The notes under the pieces: model-generated | What the model was told of the DNA's origin: nothing | The model's input: only the letters and a program-made list of their open reading frames with translations | Database searches by the model: none | Translations under genes and position numbers: made by a program | Shown here: in pieces, positions 10,770 through 24,780 of the stretch | Position numbering within the stretch: position 1 is the first letter of the stretch | Layout: each line of letters opens with the position of its first letter | Assembly (NCBI GenBank): GCA_942159475.1 | Contig: OW804096.1 | Coordinates: 130,190,941 to 130,254,940 of the forward strand | Length of the DNA: 64,000 nucleotides | Direction of reading: 5' to 3' | Source: Sthenelais limicola | Lineage: Eukaryota > Annelida > Polychaeta > Phyllodocida > Sigalionidae

Positions 10770-13700
10770 TGAAAATTGCATTGGCTCTTCCTCAGTCGAG
10801 GCAGTAGTGACTCTTAAGTATAGTGATGTTAATATGCTAATATTCAGGATATTGTTTTCTAAAAATACCCCCAGACTTACACAAGTTTACATTGGCTCCT
10901 ACAATAATTTAACTGTTTATCATACCAGTAGCGATGCTTGTTTCCTTTCGGAAATGATAATTAAGTAAAGAAATTACAGTAAAGCCGGTTAACCGGGTAA
11001 ATTAACTACTAAGTCTTGTTTAAGCCTCCATGCAAAGTATATTTATCTTTGATGGTGTCTTCTTTTGTTTGCCAATCAGCTTCCTTGGGAACTAAAGGAA
11101 TTGGCCTAGATAATAGCCTAGGAGACAACAGTAATGGAGACCATGACTTAGAAGTGGTCAGACTAGAGGCCTCTGTATCCAAACCGAAGAATTGACTGTA
11201 CGCGAGTAGTATGCACACTACATATAACGTAGAGATATTCTATTATCTCGACTTTTGGATAACAATTACAATACTTATTTCTATGTATGCCTGCATTATA
11301 TATGTGGCTATTCTACCTTCACTAACAACAAACGCTTTTTTATTCACCATACGCCAAGATCTATATATAAACCTATGAATATATCGTACATTCCTCCAAC
11401 CACACCCACCTTATTATCACAACATATTATGCTTATATTGTGTTCCTTCCCCATTTAATCATTTTCTAATGCCCTTAATTGGTCTTTCATAATTTAATTC
11501 TACTCACACGTGTCATTGTCTCAGTTTTCGGAAATATGAATTCCATTTCTCTCTCTTCGCATATCTACTCACAGCACCAGTCATAAAATTGTGTAAAATT
11601 CCACTTAAAATTCCATCGATGCGAAGACGTCAATAATATTCGTCTTGAAAGAGCGTTGTTTTTCCACGACGTAGTCTTGTTCTTTTGTAATAACTAACGA
11701 AACAAAATATAGATAGAAAACACACTAAAGTTGATCGAACACTAGTGTCAACCAACATCCGTGACCATATTTGTCATGTTATTCAGATTGGCCTGAGGTC
11801 AATTGCCCCCTGAAAAAAATCCCAGAGCTCCTATATAGGAACAAAAAAGTGAGGAGTATATATAACACTATTCAGATCATCCCGATTTTATATTCCTGAT
11901 ACAGTATCCCATGAATTATAGAAATGGCAAACTCCGAGGGCATTGCTATTTATAACGTATATGTACATACGGGCATGGCTATTATTTACAGAACGCCACG
12001 TAAACGGTGTTGTTTATCTTTTTAAGCAGTACGGTTTCGGATTATACTTTTGAATACCAGAAATTAAAAACCTATCGACAAGTAGAACGCGCGGAAGCTG
12101 TACCGGCAATAAATACATTTACTTTAAGGCTCTCGATCTATAAATCAACTGGAACGGGTTCAAAGCAAGTCTACAGCGAGGCATGAGCTACCTAAGCACA
12201 GCACCCCGGCAGGAGGAAAAGGGGGTGGGGCACAGAGGGTGATTACCAAGGATATACTACAGACTCAACCTGGAGAAGTGGATGTGCTGATCCAAGGGTC
12301 AGGCACACTGGTTTATACATTGAGCCGCTGCCGTCCATACAGATGCTTATATCCACACATGTGAAGAGCCTACATATAGCCTGACGTATTAATATCTAGG
12401 TCCTTATTCATCGCCTTCCTTCCAGTATTTCCCCGACGCCTTTGTTTACAAATCCGATTGATTCGCCCTCAACTCAACTCTGTTCAGGTCACATGTGATG
12501 TCTACAACCCTTTCTACTACTCATCATCACAGATGCAGTCGGTTAAGTGTATGCCACCGAGGCCTTTGGGATGTAAGGAGGTTTATTTACACTAGGAAAA
12601 GGGATATGTGTTGAGTACGTTCAAGGTAAGTCACCTGTATGGTGCTATTCTATGAATGAGGAACGATCCCACAAATCAGTTTATTTAAATTGTTTCTATA
12701 GCCACCGGTTCCCATACCATACATCTGTAGTTTGTACACCCAACCTCAACCGAAATACTCCAGACAGGTTTTTATACTAACATATATATCTCCACCCTAG
12801 TATTGCTTCCCATTGCCTTCTTAACTGTGTCCATCGCTATTTCACCAATAAAGAAGACGGGGAGACCTGTGCTGGAGATTACAACCTCCTCTGTCTGGTA
12901 TATTATAGAAAATACCAACTATATATTTACCAATGTTGATGTCAGCTGGCTTGTTGACTCAGCTGTTCCCTGCATCATACACTAATTAAACACTTCGGTA
13001 TTGGCTTGCCGTACTTAACTGAACGTCGGTATGGAATATCATAAAACATATCTTATATAGACCGTTCCCGCTTAAGTGACATACATCTTGTGTGATTATT
13101 TGATTGGCTACTATAGGCGGTAAGTTGCTGATCTGTTATATTATCCTATTTGGTACTGGGTAGACTCAAATTGTTAGTAGTGAGGGGTTGAGTACTACAA
13201 AGGTAGAAAGGGTAATATTAACCTAGACAGAATTATACCATTGAACGTTCTGTACTCATTTGTGTGTATACATACAGTTTCGACAATGAAACTAATTTGC
13301 GGATTAGTTTAATACTTCAACTTTATTTTTATGCAACAGCATTCTTTTATTCAACCAACATTTTTCCAATTGATCTCAACAAAGATCAATATTGTTAACC
13401 CTGTTGAATATTGTGTGATGTGTCCCAGGGCGTGTTTAGTATAGTTACATCCACTTACATGACCAGCAGTTGTCCATCGAGTCTTGGCCTAAACCACGAG
13501 ACATTTCAATCAGTATACTCTGTTAGTAGGGATATATTTAGCTCAGACGGGTATACTTTGAGTTTGAGAGGGTACATGATAAGCCCCAATTTTCATGATA
13601 TTTACTTTTTGAAATCGGTTCAAGGGGATTAATAATTTGTGGAATTCAGCCTCGATTATTTTTTTGTTTAAGTAAACCAGTCATTCTACATCTCACATAT

Positions 13701-13800
13701 ATATTACATATGAATTGTAGCAAATAATATTATGTATGTTGATATTTTAAACAAAATATTTTGATAATCCATCGAATTATCGCTGTCAGAAGAGTGGGAT
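10770..13800. other. intergenic, no gene seen
   Basis: About 3 kb upstream of the TMEM63-like gene. Only short ORFs without family resemblance; no RNA gene, array or large repeat recognised. Confidence 0.5.
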
Positions 13801-13820
13801 AAAATTATCACAGGCGTATC

Positions 13821-13830
13821 TATATATAAG
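13821..13830 (+). promoter_or_regulatory. candidate TATA box of the TMEM63-like gene
   Basis: TATATATAAG lies 51 nt upstream of the ATG at 13881, which would put transcription start about 20-30 nt before the start codon and imply a very short leader. A match by chance is possible in AT-rich DNA. Confidence 0.35.
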
Positions 13831-13880
13831 AAATCCCCTGGCATGGCTTTGTTCCAGTTCCAGTGAAGTTACTTCTCAAG

Positions 13881-16800
13881 ATGGAGAAAAATACAACAGA
13901 CGAGCCGTTGGAATGTGTTCGTCGCTACACAGTAGACAGCGGGAAAAACCAAACTGTGTACTTCTACAGCGGGTTCAGTGGCATCCCAGAGAACTTGGTT
14001 CTGAATATAATAGTATGGCTGGTTAGTATTTTTTAATCTCCTTCTAGCCATCGTCATTCTTTGCCACGGATTCCTTTCCATCACCCTGTCATATATGCTT
14101 CAACTGAGCAATGTTTTGATTCTATTCCCTTTTCTTTATAGATTATGTTTGGTATCTTCCTCATCGTTCGGTGGTTCCGGATATACAAGGAAAAACGGTA
14201 AAACATAAATTGTAAAACACCAAAGAATTTCTGAATCAATTATTATTAAAAATTGTTTGCTTGTAGTAATTAGTATTTAGCGTCAGTAAATAATATTGAA
14301 AGTATCAATGATTGATATTCTTTTCATAAAATCTAGCGATGTGGAAGATGGAGATATCAATACCTTCTGGATGTTTGAACACATACAGGACATTGTTGGT
14401 TGGATCCCTGAATTATTGCTAGCATCGTACGTATATACATTATTAGTGTTAGCTAAATAGACCGGTTTATTTTGTTGAACCTTGATTGGATACCAAGGAA
14501 GGATTTTTGATGGATTGATATAAATAGATTTCTTTCTTCTGTAATTTTTGATATTGCACGATTAAATCACTGCTATTAATAATTACCCGTCTCAAGGGAC
14601 GAATAAATAGTGTGCCCATCAAAATCTCTGTAATGGAATAGATAATGTTTACTTTCAGTGATGAAGAAATATCAAGCCGTTGTGGATGGGATGCCGTGAT
14701 CTATTTGCGCTTTCAGCGCTATCTCATGCTTCTAACTCTTGGGGCTTCCATCATCTCTTGTTGTGTCGTACTGCCAGTGAACTACATGGACGATATAGGT
14801 CAAATATTACATTAGTTTTCCCTTTCCTTTGTAGGTGCTTCTTCTGTAAATCATATTTATTGACGACTGTCATTCACAATGTAGTAAATCACAATTCCTC
14901 GCCATCTAGAATTCAGACACATCCTCTGCACTCACTTTTATGCTTTCTACTCCCCCGAGTTTGTTGTGAATTATATGAATTATATCAAGGACGCCCGTCT
15001 GACAAGCGTTGGAGGATTGATCGATGAGACATGTATATCACTTCCAGTCTCTGACTTTCTCTTCCAGTTTCTGATTTTGGAAAAACCACGATTGCCAACG
15101 TTGATGGAGAGTCAGTATTCATTCCCTCTTTTATCACAATTGCTTGATATTTTCCATTACTTGCAATTTACACATTGCAGACATGATAATGTTAGCGTAT
15201 GGACGTAACTATGAAACGCCTAGCTTCCCCCTATTTCAGTGTTTCTTTTTGCTCTTTTATTTCAGTTCTAATGTATTATGGCTGCATGTAATACTGGCCG
15301 CTGTCTATTTGTTGGTGATTGTTATCTCCATGAAAGTTTTTACTAGGCGTTATGTCAAAGCCAGAACGCCTAAAACGGTAAGGGATACTCAAAGATCAGG
15401 GAATAAGAAGGGTCGTTCGATTTTATGTGAAAGCTAGCTCTACATTTCCAAATGCTTTATTTTCGACAACTTGAAATATTAGAACTATCTTGTGTATATA
15501 AAGTTTTACATAACGCATATTAATATGTGTGTCGGACTCCTATTACTTTCAAAGGATTTTCATAGATTTTTGTTGTGCATTCAGACCAATAGAACTATTT
15601 TGATTGCTCATGTTCCAACGAAAAAAGTGACGCATGGAGAAATCTACCAATATTTCAGGTTAGTTAATAATCTTATCCAATTATAATGTTTAATTGCATT
15701 ATGTTAATAAGGCACAGAACTGATTTATAATCGGACGAAGCGCTGACATAAACATGTCAGCTTCTCCCTTCATCATTTCATATTTCCCCCTTCTTCATTT
15801 CAGGGAAAATTTCGAAGATGTTCGAATTGAAGCAATCAACTATGCATATGACGTAAAACGTGTGAACAGTATCCAAGAGCAAAGGTACGACACACCCGTG
15901 CTTATCTGTAGATTAATTCAACAGGCCAAACCTGCATAGAACTTCGATTTTTAGATATTGATGTCGTAAATATCTATTGCAGAAAATTTGTTCGATTAAC
16001 GCGAGCCGAAGCGGAAGAAATGAATGAAAGGACGGGCATCAATGATGTGAGCAAGCCATACCCATGTGCCTGTTTCTGCTGCTGTTGCCAAGCTTGCAAA
16101 AAGGTGGTTCTGCCAATAGGCCTCTAATATCCTTCGTTTATCTCGGCCATTTAGAAACTGCCTGTTTATTGTAGGGATACTAGGAATTATAATACACTAT
16201 TATCGGGAATCTATTGGTAGTTTTAAGTACCAACACCCTGTATACAGATGCTGTGACACAGAAAGGAGTTGTCAGAAGGACCTCTTTCCCTGCTCTTAAT
16301 TGGTTATGGTCTATATATATAGGCCTATAGGTAATCAAAGCGGAAAGTCACAATTCGCAACCGTCTCAGGGGCCAACTTCGTGCAATACCGCTCGGGTAG
16401 ATGTATTCACAGTTTTGCGTTAATGGCATCACACATACATGATTATCTTAGTATACAATCTAACCATCTTCATTAATATCAATGCTATATGATGTATCAC
16501 CACAAACAATCGATCACCAATTAGGCCTATTCAACTTTTTAACATCTGAATATTTCTCATTGTATCTTGGCATCGTAGGTGGACACGATATCCAGATGTG
16601 ATAAACTTTCTGAAGAATACACTGCACATTACCAGAAGCATGTTAAAAAGGCCCTACAACAACCTCTGGATATAGTTTTTCTAACATTTTACACTGAAAA
16701 TATGGCAGTAAGGTATGTTCAGACAAGGAGTGAGTGGTAGAGTAATTTGATTAAGTTTGTAATCACACGAGTGGAACCAATATATAGGATTGGTGCTACA

Positions 16801-19800
16801 CGTGATGCTTATTAAACATTTCAATTATTCCATAAGTTCGAATGACCATGCCTTCGTATAAGGTATGATTATCATATGCACAATTTAACGCTGATTATAC
16901 GATAAAAGGTAATATACAGATTGGTAATTGAATAATTTCAGGGTTTACAATCACTTCAATAAAGTGTGGCGAGTGCGATGTGTTTGCCGTGCACGGTGCT
17001 GCCCTCAGTCGAATTTGGACGATGGTAATTGGATCGTGTATTATTCACCACGGTCTGATGACATATATTGGTAGGTGGAGCTATTCATTTTGGTGATTGG
17101 CAGTGTGAGTCAGTACTGTTACTTAATGGGTCATTTAATTGGTTCTACTCGGAAAAATGACATTCATCTTTGAACTACCGCTGATATAATAATTTGTGTC
17201 TCTTACCTGATCTTAATTCACATGTCATTATATACATGTACACAATGATGCTACCCGACAATCGTAGAAGACCTTTCGATATTTTTACACTAATTCATAA
17301 TGTCAATATTCACTCCACAGTGGTATATATGTTACAAACATTTCTGACACATTCTCACCCATCGCTATTCATACATTGCTAGATCTATGTGTGTGATATT
17401 TCGTAAAGCAGTTGTCGTTATATAAGGCATATGCGTATAGCGGTTCATCTATTGTCTGCTTTCTTATTCAGGCACAATCTTGCTGCTATTGATTTATGGT
17501 GGTGGGTGAAAGCCGCACTCCTTAACTTTGGCCTCCTTTTCTTCCTCTTCATCTTCACAACGCCTGCTGTCTTCATGAATCTTCTAGATGAGTGGCGATA
17601 CAAAGAAGCTCTTTCTGGATTGAGGGTAAATACAATTGTGTTTTGTTATGCTGAAATTGGGGTTCTTTTATCCAGATGAGACTGTACGGTCAACTAGCGG
17701 CATGCTGACATGCACACTCTAAGCTTAGAGTTTACCCTTTTTATCCTAACCTCTAAGGTTTTGCTTCCCGCGAGCATAATATAAGTTTATACGACGATTT
17801 ATACATATAGATTTCTAATTTGTTATCTAAGATGATTTAATATGCATTTAATATATCATAATGTGGGTACCCGTTGTAAGAATCATCGAGATGCGCGCAC
17901 TTGTAGTGTATGTCTTCTTTTATCAAGTTTGTGAAATCTTATGTAAAGTTTATAATATGTACCTATGTTTTAAGATAATGATAGTATGGGTATCTAACCG
18001 CAGATCTTTTTTATCATAGAGTCCCTTCGTTGTGAATATAATGCCAGTCCTACTCTTGAGCGTGTTTTCATCCCTTCTCCCCCTATTGGTATATTTCTCC
18101 GAACTCCTAATTGGTCACTGGAGAAGAACTATTGAGGAAAAGCTGATTATGCAAAAGACGTATGCGCTTCTCCTACTCATGGCACTTATTCTCCCTTCAC
18201 TTGGCCTTACCAGGTAAGTGGAACGTTCAGTTGGACCGTATATGACTTCGCCAATAATTGTCTTTAAGGGTATGTTTATGTTAACTTGCACTTACCTCAT
18301 CGCGTATCCTAGATATAAATGTTGCTGCCTGATGGGTTAATTAGAAATTATAATGAATCTAGTGGAGGTTTAAACTACCCTGAGTGACAATTGTGAAATC
18401 CTTGATATAGAAAGGTATTGTCCAAAGAACATCTTTCCCTGCGTTTGATTGGTCTATAGATATCGAATTGATAGGTCACAGTTCGCAACCATTCCAGGGT
18501 CTAACTTCGTGCAATACCGCTCTGGTCGACCCATTCCCTGTTTTTGTGTTGACATGGCACCGCATTGAGTATTACTAAACTTCTCGTAATCAATTTCAGT
18601 GCCAAGGCTATGTTGATGTGGTTGGCTGATCAAAAGGGATCTGTGAAACACTTCAGATGGAAGTAAGTATATTGATATATGCCTCTTAAAGGCAAACGCT
18701 ACTATTCACTGCCCCGCCCCTCTTTACCATATACCAAATCTACGGGCATTTTACGCACTATTCCTTTAGCATTGCAGTCTATGAGGAAACAGCCCATTTT
18801 GTCAAATTTTATAGAATAAAACAAACAATTAATGGCTACTCTTACTGTCCCAATATTTTCTACACATACAGTTCAGGTTCTATACTACAGAAAAAAAGGA
18901 AAAAAAATATATGTCATCACGTTAGATTTTTTTTTATAGCTGTCTGAAATAGACATGTTTGGGAAACAGAGCTAGCTATGGGTACTCTCAGTTGTACTCA
19001 ATTAGCATGCAAGTCTATTGGGAAATGCTACATTTTCCTTTCACGGTTTTGGGAATAAACCAAAAACGGAAACTCCTATTGTCCCAAAATTTTCTACCCA
19101 TATAGTGCAGGTAATATTCTAAATATATAAAGGAAAAGAAATGTATGTCATCACATTAAAAAAATAATTGTAGCTGTCTGAAATAGACATGTTTAGGAAA
19201 TATAGAACACTTTGAAAGCAGCAGATTTTTGGGTTGTCAGCCATGTTTCAAAGCTCCGTAATTAAGAAACTAGCACGGCGACCCCTTATTTTTTTTCAAG
19301 TTTTATGAACACACATACTTCAAGAATCATATACTAAAGTATCCAAAAAATGACATTTAATTTAGATGGGGAGAAAAAAAAATTGTTTTTATGAAAATAG
19401 TGAAAAATAGTGCGTTTTTCTGAGTTTTTAATTTAAAATTCGCATCAGGTATTTGTTGTTTTCAGAATAGAAAAAAACCAATTCACTCTATGAAAAAGAG
19501 GCATAGAATTATTGGCCAAATGATACTCTCTCCAAAACTGTTAACTATACATAAATTGAGTGAATATAAATAGCAAATATGAACTATCAAGTCGAGGTAC
19601 TGCAAAATGAGCCTCCCTTTTGGTCCTCATTGGTTCTTTTGAGATACCAAATTTTGAAGCACTGTAATTCAAAAATGAGCACGGCGACCCATTGATTTTT
19701 TTTCCATCTTTATGACCAGAAACACTTCAAGAATCAAATACCAAAGTTTCAGAAAAATGACATTTATTTTCATTTTCCACTAGATAGTAGCGTTTGCCTT

Positions 19801-22334
19801 TAACTATAGATTAGGCCTAGTAGTAAAATATGTTACGAACAGTGGATACCATTTTACCAAATACACATAATTTATATTGCTTATTTTGACCAATGGTCTA
19901 TGGTAATCAGCCATATACACAGTCGAACTAACATAATAATTTTGTACGCATGTCCATAAGGCCATACGTAAGTCCCAGCAATGTCTTTTGTGGATGGTAG
20001 ATGTCGGGGGGGGGGGGGCTGAACCATGCCACTCACAGGTGTAATGTGGAACTAATGGCGCCCGTGACACCTTGGGACAATGACTTTTATCGTTACAATC
20101 TTGTGCCAACAATGTGTTTCCCTTTCCTTTGGAATATTTCAGTTGTGTCTTCCTGCCAGATAATGGCGCATTCTTCGTCAACTACGTTATAACAGCGGCT
20201 TTCATGGGAAACGGACTTCAATTACTCAGGGTTGGAGATCTACTTGTGTTCACAATTAAGTTATTCCTGGCAAAGTCTGCCGCTGAACGACAGCTCATCA
20301 GGAAGGTATGCACGGCACTGATATGATAATACACTGTAGTGATATGTTATATTGATATTTAAAAGAATCGTGCAAATGCATGGCAAGAATTCACGACTGT
20401 CTCACCATTTTTACCCTCAGGATGAAGGCGTCCCGTTCCCGTACGGCCAGCAATATGCATGGGTTGGGGTGGTCATTGGCATGGTTATGTCATACAGCAC
20501 GATCTGTCCAATTATTCTGCCATTCGGTATGATAACTGCCCTACATAATTATAACCGTTATGTGATATTATACTGCACAATAAACTAGAGAGAAACGAGA
20601 ATACGAAAGAATAATAAATCAATGCAATGGTTGCAAATAAGGTGTTTTTTAATAGAGACGAATTTTGATTGTCAAATCCTCCCTCTTAGAATCTGTGGAA
20701 TCCTCTAAAATGTAATCATAATACATGTAAAATAAATTTATCGTGAAATTTTTGCTTTTATTCACAGGGCTTGTGTATCTAGTGATGAAACATCTTGTGG
20801 ATCGACATAATATATACTTTGTATCAAAGAAGGTTCGGCTCGGCGGCGAGGTCCATGCCCGAGCCGTCAACTTCGTCTTGGCAGGGGGTATCCTCCTTCA
20901 AGTTTGGATGATCATATTCACAGCTATACGTTCAGGTACGGTAACACATCTGTTCCCATTAGGAAATCACCCAATGTATTTCTTCGACAATATTAATACG
21001 TTCATTTGTTCGACTTCTGATGCATTGTTCTGGATATCTCCGCAAAAATTCTGAATCGATTTTAACAGTTCCCCTTCATTCCTTTAATACAGGCGACAAA
21101 GTATTCAATACTCCGACTGACATAACTTTTCTATTTTGGTCATTAAATTATATTTTTGATTTATATTTTCTGTAAAAAGGAAATAGGCACCTGAACAGAA
21201 TTGGAGTTTTCCTTAATATGAAATAATCTGTCCATTTACCCATACACTTTTGGGGCATTGAACATTGTTGTTGAGCTGGTTCTGTAGGTGTGGAGGGGTG
21301 GTGAGCTCCTCCTTACATGGTTTGATTACCGAGATTGCCTAGGAATCCTTTCATTATTCCATTATTTCTTTCAGATGATCTGCCGCCAATGTCTGCTCTG
21401 TCGTTAGCAATGTTGATTTTGGCATTATTTTATCTCACTGGACATGCAGTGTACAAGTGGATCCGTCATCAATTACATCGAATGAAATTAGTATTTGTAA
21501 GAGTTTCAAAGAATACTCTTCATTCAAAATGATTCAAAACTAGATCTATTATATCAATTTAAACTAATATTGTTGGTCAACTATTTTGCCCTAACCGTAT
21601 CTCATTTTATTTTTAGACGACTTATGAGGACGAATTAGAGAATTTCGTAAGTTAATTTTTTTTCATTTTTACGATCAGAAGGTCATTGTTTTTAGATCGT
21701 TATAGTATATTGTTAACGTTGAACAGTGTAACAATGCCCTCATGAATGGATTATAATGTATAAAATATCTCGACTTGCTTTCATATATAATTGCTAATTG
21801 ATAACGCAAATATTTGCTCATTATATTTGTAATTGTCTTGAGTAACAGATTTTCTTAAACAGTCTTAGTTTGAATTACATTGGAATTAGTATTTTCATTA
21901 ATTGAAATTTTACTGGACAATTATTTTTCATTACATCTCACCATTCTTGGATTGATAAGATCAACATTAACCAAATTAAATATGTCTCTTTCGCATTTTC
22001 AGCAAAATGTCCAGAGTGAACCAGTGTCTGATGGGGTATTCATTCAATTACATAACTTATCATTTAGTGACATGCAATTTGGAACAATTATTACCCTAGT
22101 ATAGACACTAATACATGCAATACACATAATACATGTAGAACATGTGCACACTAATGTAGTGACGAGAAAATGTAGAAAGTTGATGTAATTAGGTTGATTG
22201 AATTCCTGAAGTCTTTTGTAACAGTATACTTCTTTTTGGTCTTTCAGATTAATTACGTACCAATTGTACTCCGAAGTGGGGACGTCGAACCATCTTCTTA
22301 TATAACATTTTACCCATTTGGAAATAGGACTTAA
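13881..22334 (+). CDS. TMEM63 / CSC1-like mechanosensitive cation channel, complete, 21 exons
   Basis: Multi-pass membrane channel of the OSCA/TMEM63 family, opened by membrane tension or osmotic stress. Exons: 13881-14021, 14142-14197, 14337-14426, 14659-14798, 15068-15110, 15266-15377, 15585-15658, 15804-15884, 15983-16103, 16579-16712, 16942-17070, 17472-17625, 18020-18213, 18600-18662, 20143-20305, 20421-20526, 20768-20935, 21375-21496, 21617-21646, 22003-22035, 22248-22334. All phases agree and give 746 aa, near the family's usual ~800. Seen in order: extracellular N-tail and TM0 ([15 protein letters not shown]), the conserved [14 protein letters not shown] entry to TM1, FGKTTIAN before TM2, the cytosolic RNA-recognition-like domain ([13 protein letters not shown], then [11 protein letters not shown]), [12 protein letters not shown] at the core bundle, [15 protein letters not shown] and [14 protein letters not shown] in the pore-lining half, and a hydrophilic C-tail. 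An unusual cysteine run ([11 protein letters not shown]) lies in the cytosolic loop. Paralogue (A, B or C) cannot be assigned. Confidence 0.93.
16210..16440. repeat. dispersed repeat, copy 1 (TMEM63-like intron 9)
   Basis: Shares blocks with 18370-18580: AGAAAGG..TTGTC..AA..A.CTCTTTCCCTGC, then TCACA.TTCGCAACC, CAACTTCGTGCAATACCGCTC and a GTGTTGACATGGCA-like end. About 200 bp, roughly 70-75% similar by eye. Family unknown; both copies are in the same orientation in the same gene. Confidence 0.65.
18370..18585. repeat. dispersed repeat, copy 2 (TMEM63-like intron 13)
   Basis: Partner of 16210-16440. It ends immediately before the acceptor of exon 14 (AG at 18598-18599), so the repeat supplies part of the sequence upstream of that splice site. 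Confidence 0.6.
18690..19799. mobile_element. TTAA-flanked DNA transposon remnant (piggyBac-like, non-autonomous) in TMEM63-like intron 14
   Basis: The ends are perfect 16-bp inverted repeats, AGGCAAACGCTACTAT at the left and its complement at the right, flanked by TTAA at 18686-18689 and 19800-19803. TTAA targets are typical of piggyBac-superfamily elements. Total 1110 bp without a transposase ORF. The interior is built from diverged direct repeats: 18836-18976 resembles 19071-19206 (TGTCATCAC..., AGCTGTCTGAAATAGACATG), and 19255-19380 resembles 19668-19780 (GCACGGCGACCC...). Either an internally duplicated MITE or a nested insertion. Confidence 0.8.
20006..20018 (+). repeat. G13 homopolymer in TMEM63-like intron 14
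   Basis: Run of 13 G, 124 nt before the acceptor of exon 15. Length may be unreliable because of sequencing. Confidence 0.8.
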
Positions 22335-24480
22335 ATTTTCAAGTTATTTTGTTCTCCGTTATGGGTGGACTTCAGAGAGATACATTAATCTACACTAGGT
22401 TTAATGGTTACCTAATTCCTTATTTAGGCTCAGTGGAATTATGCAGACATTGTGAGGGCTAGTTCAAAGCAGACAAACATCATGGAAACAAACTGGGTTG
22501 AACCATAAAGCTGGTACTCTATGTATCCGAGCTACATGAACGGGTCCTAGTCCTAACACCCCATTTACTCCGATCTCACGGGGGCAATACATATTACCCC
22601 AACTACTTGAAACCTTTTGTGACTATACCACCTGAAACAAGCGAACTGTCCCCCAGTTCATATGAAGTAGATTATGAATCTAATTGTCCCATAACTTTTG
22701 CCTCTTCAACTACTTCAATTTAGTTCATATTCATCTCAAATTATTCTCAAATTATTTTGGCTATATTTTCCTGAATTATAGTTCTGGTTATTAGAAGTGG
22801 GCAATTATATAGTGATATTGTACTGACTGCAAGAAACGTTTGCAGTAGCGACTAAAGTCAGGAAAAATCATTGAATTGTGATTTCCTTAAATTTCTTTAG
22901 TATTGTTGCGAAAGGATCAAGCAAAATCTCTTGAAGGAGATATTTGTTTCAAAGTGAAGAGTTAAAGAACTTTTATAATGCTGTCAATCTATGGAGGGCA
23001 TTCTTGGGTGTCACTTATTCATTTCGGGAACAGCTTTAGCTGTATAAACTGGTCACTTTATCTGCATTTGTGATATCCTTGTATCTATGCATATTATGTG
23101 AATCGAGCAAAAGTAGGAATCTCAAGTTATAGTGCCTGATCGTATCTATAGATGTGGCATACCAAAGATGTACTGTTCCTGGCCCTGGACCGTCCAGTGT
23201 GAAGAGTATTGATACAAATAACGGGTCCAGCGCTGGGCTAAGGGCACTCTAATCCCTAACATTGACGACAATTACTATCATTCATGAATGGATATCATGA
23301 ATAACATTAATAGAAATTAAAGCTTTAGTGACATAAACTTCACGTGAGTCAGATCTCCAAGCAACATGCAATCAGTGTGCAATTAGTATATTCAATAGTA
23401 GCAAATGTAGCAACACACTTTTGGAATGACTGTTTATTTTAAATGTATGTAAGCTTAGAATCTGTTCCGGAGCTGAGCATCATTTTAGTCTCTTTTATAA
23501 TATTGTTTTAAAGGTTTGGTACAACCGATCGTGTACTTGGTTATCTCCCCATTTATCATCTGATATACACTAAATGGTTGCTCACTACCTTTCCATACAT
23601 GATAATATCTAATACAGGTATGTCACCCCTACATACTTGTTTTATGTCCCCTTAAATGGCATGTAGATATATTTAAAAGATTATCTAATTTTACCATTAT
23701 GCATTACATTACTAATCTTGATGGGTGATGATATTCCATTTGGTACCAGGTTCGTTGTGACGCCAAAGGTTGTAAACACAGAGGCATTATTAACATATAT
23801 TTCCACGTTTTCTATCGTATCCAGATGCTTTTTAGTTCTCAGAGTTATATATAAAAGGCGTATCTAAAGGTGTATACATTAGGATGTTCACGATGGCTGG
23901 CATTCCTCCTTGGTGATGTAAATAATGGATACAAACTATGTGCGGGTATAGAAACTTAACATTGAATCATAATCTAACTCAACGGGAACGGGACTAGGAA
24001 AACCAAAGTTTTTGTAAGCTTATTATCACTCTTAATATAATGTGTTCCTTTAGCTTGCTCTATCACAGATAAAATAGGTGCTCAATGTAGAATATTTTCA
24101 TAACACTAGAACCAAGAATTACCCACTCATTTCATAGAAGTGAACTATATTTCTCTGGCTGAAATGGTCGGCTGTTTTTATTTAATTCATTTGATATAAT
24201 TTTGATCACAAGGAATTACCAACTCGAATAAAATTATTAATGAAGCGAACGTTTGGATCAAACAAAATCAGGTTTGCAAAGAGGCCATGAAATCAAATGA
24301 GCTTAAAGTAATTGCAGAAGTAATTACCAGCTTAAAGGAATACACAAATAAATAAGTTTGAACAATTGATAGCTTTTCGCATTTTTCTGTACATGATTTA
24401 CTTTTTTCTCTGAATACAGATTGTCTTTTGAACTTATCCGAATTTCGGGGACACGGTGGATTACATTAACTTTCTTTCTG
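22335..24480. other. intergenic between the TMEM63-like gene and the ACE cluster; no gene seen
   Basis: The two genes converge here (plus-strand stop at 22334, minus-strand stop at 25177). AT-rich DNA, probably including both 3' untranslated regions. No ORF with family resemblance. Confidence 0.5.
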
Positions 24481-24539
24481 ATTCCTTATGTATCTATTAT
24501 ATAAAGCAGTAGCAAGTTTTATGTTTAAACGCTCATCCT

Positions 24540-24780
24540 GGGAGATTAGGGTGGGGAGAGGGGACGGAAGGAGGACAGGGATGAGAATGTGAGAGGTGTG
24601 AGAGAGATGAAAATAGGGAGGGAGAGAGGAAGAAAGATAGAATGAGAGGGATGACTTAGAGATATAGCAAGAGGTGAGAGGAAGAGGGAGGGACAGGTAG
24701 GCAGGGAGAAAGGAGGGACGAATCAAAAGAGTAGCTATGGGAGAGGGAGGTGTGGAAGGATGGTGAGAGAGGGGGATAGG
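24540..24780. repeat. purine-rich simple-sequence tract
   Basis: GGGAGAG/GAGAGGG-rich on the plus strand over about 240 bp, the mirror in composition of the pyrimidine tracts near 7.2 and 8.0 kb. Minus-strand ORF here is a composition artefact. Confidence 0.7.

Noticed and set aside
14680..15027. 115-codon ORF over TMEM63-like exon 4 and intron 4
   Set aside because: Different frame from the conserved [14 protein letters not shown] coding frame and runs into intron sequence.
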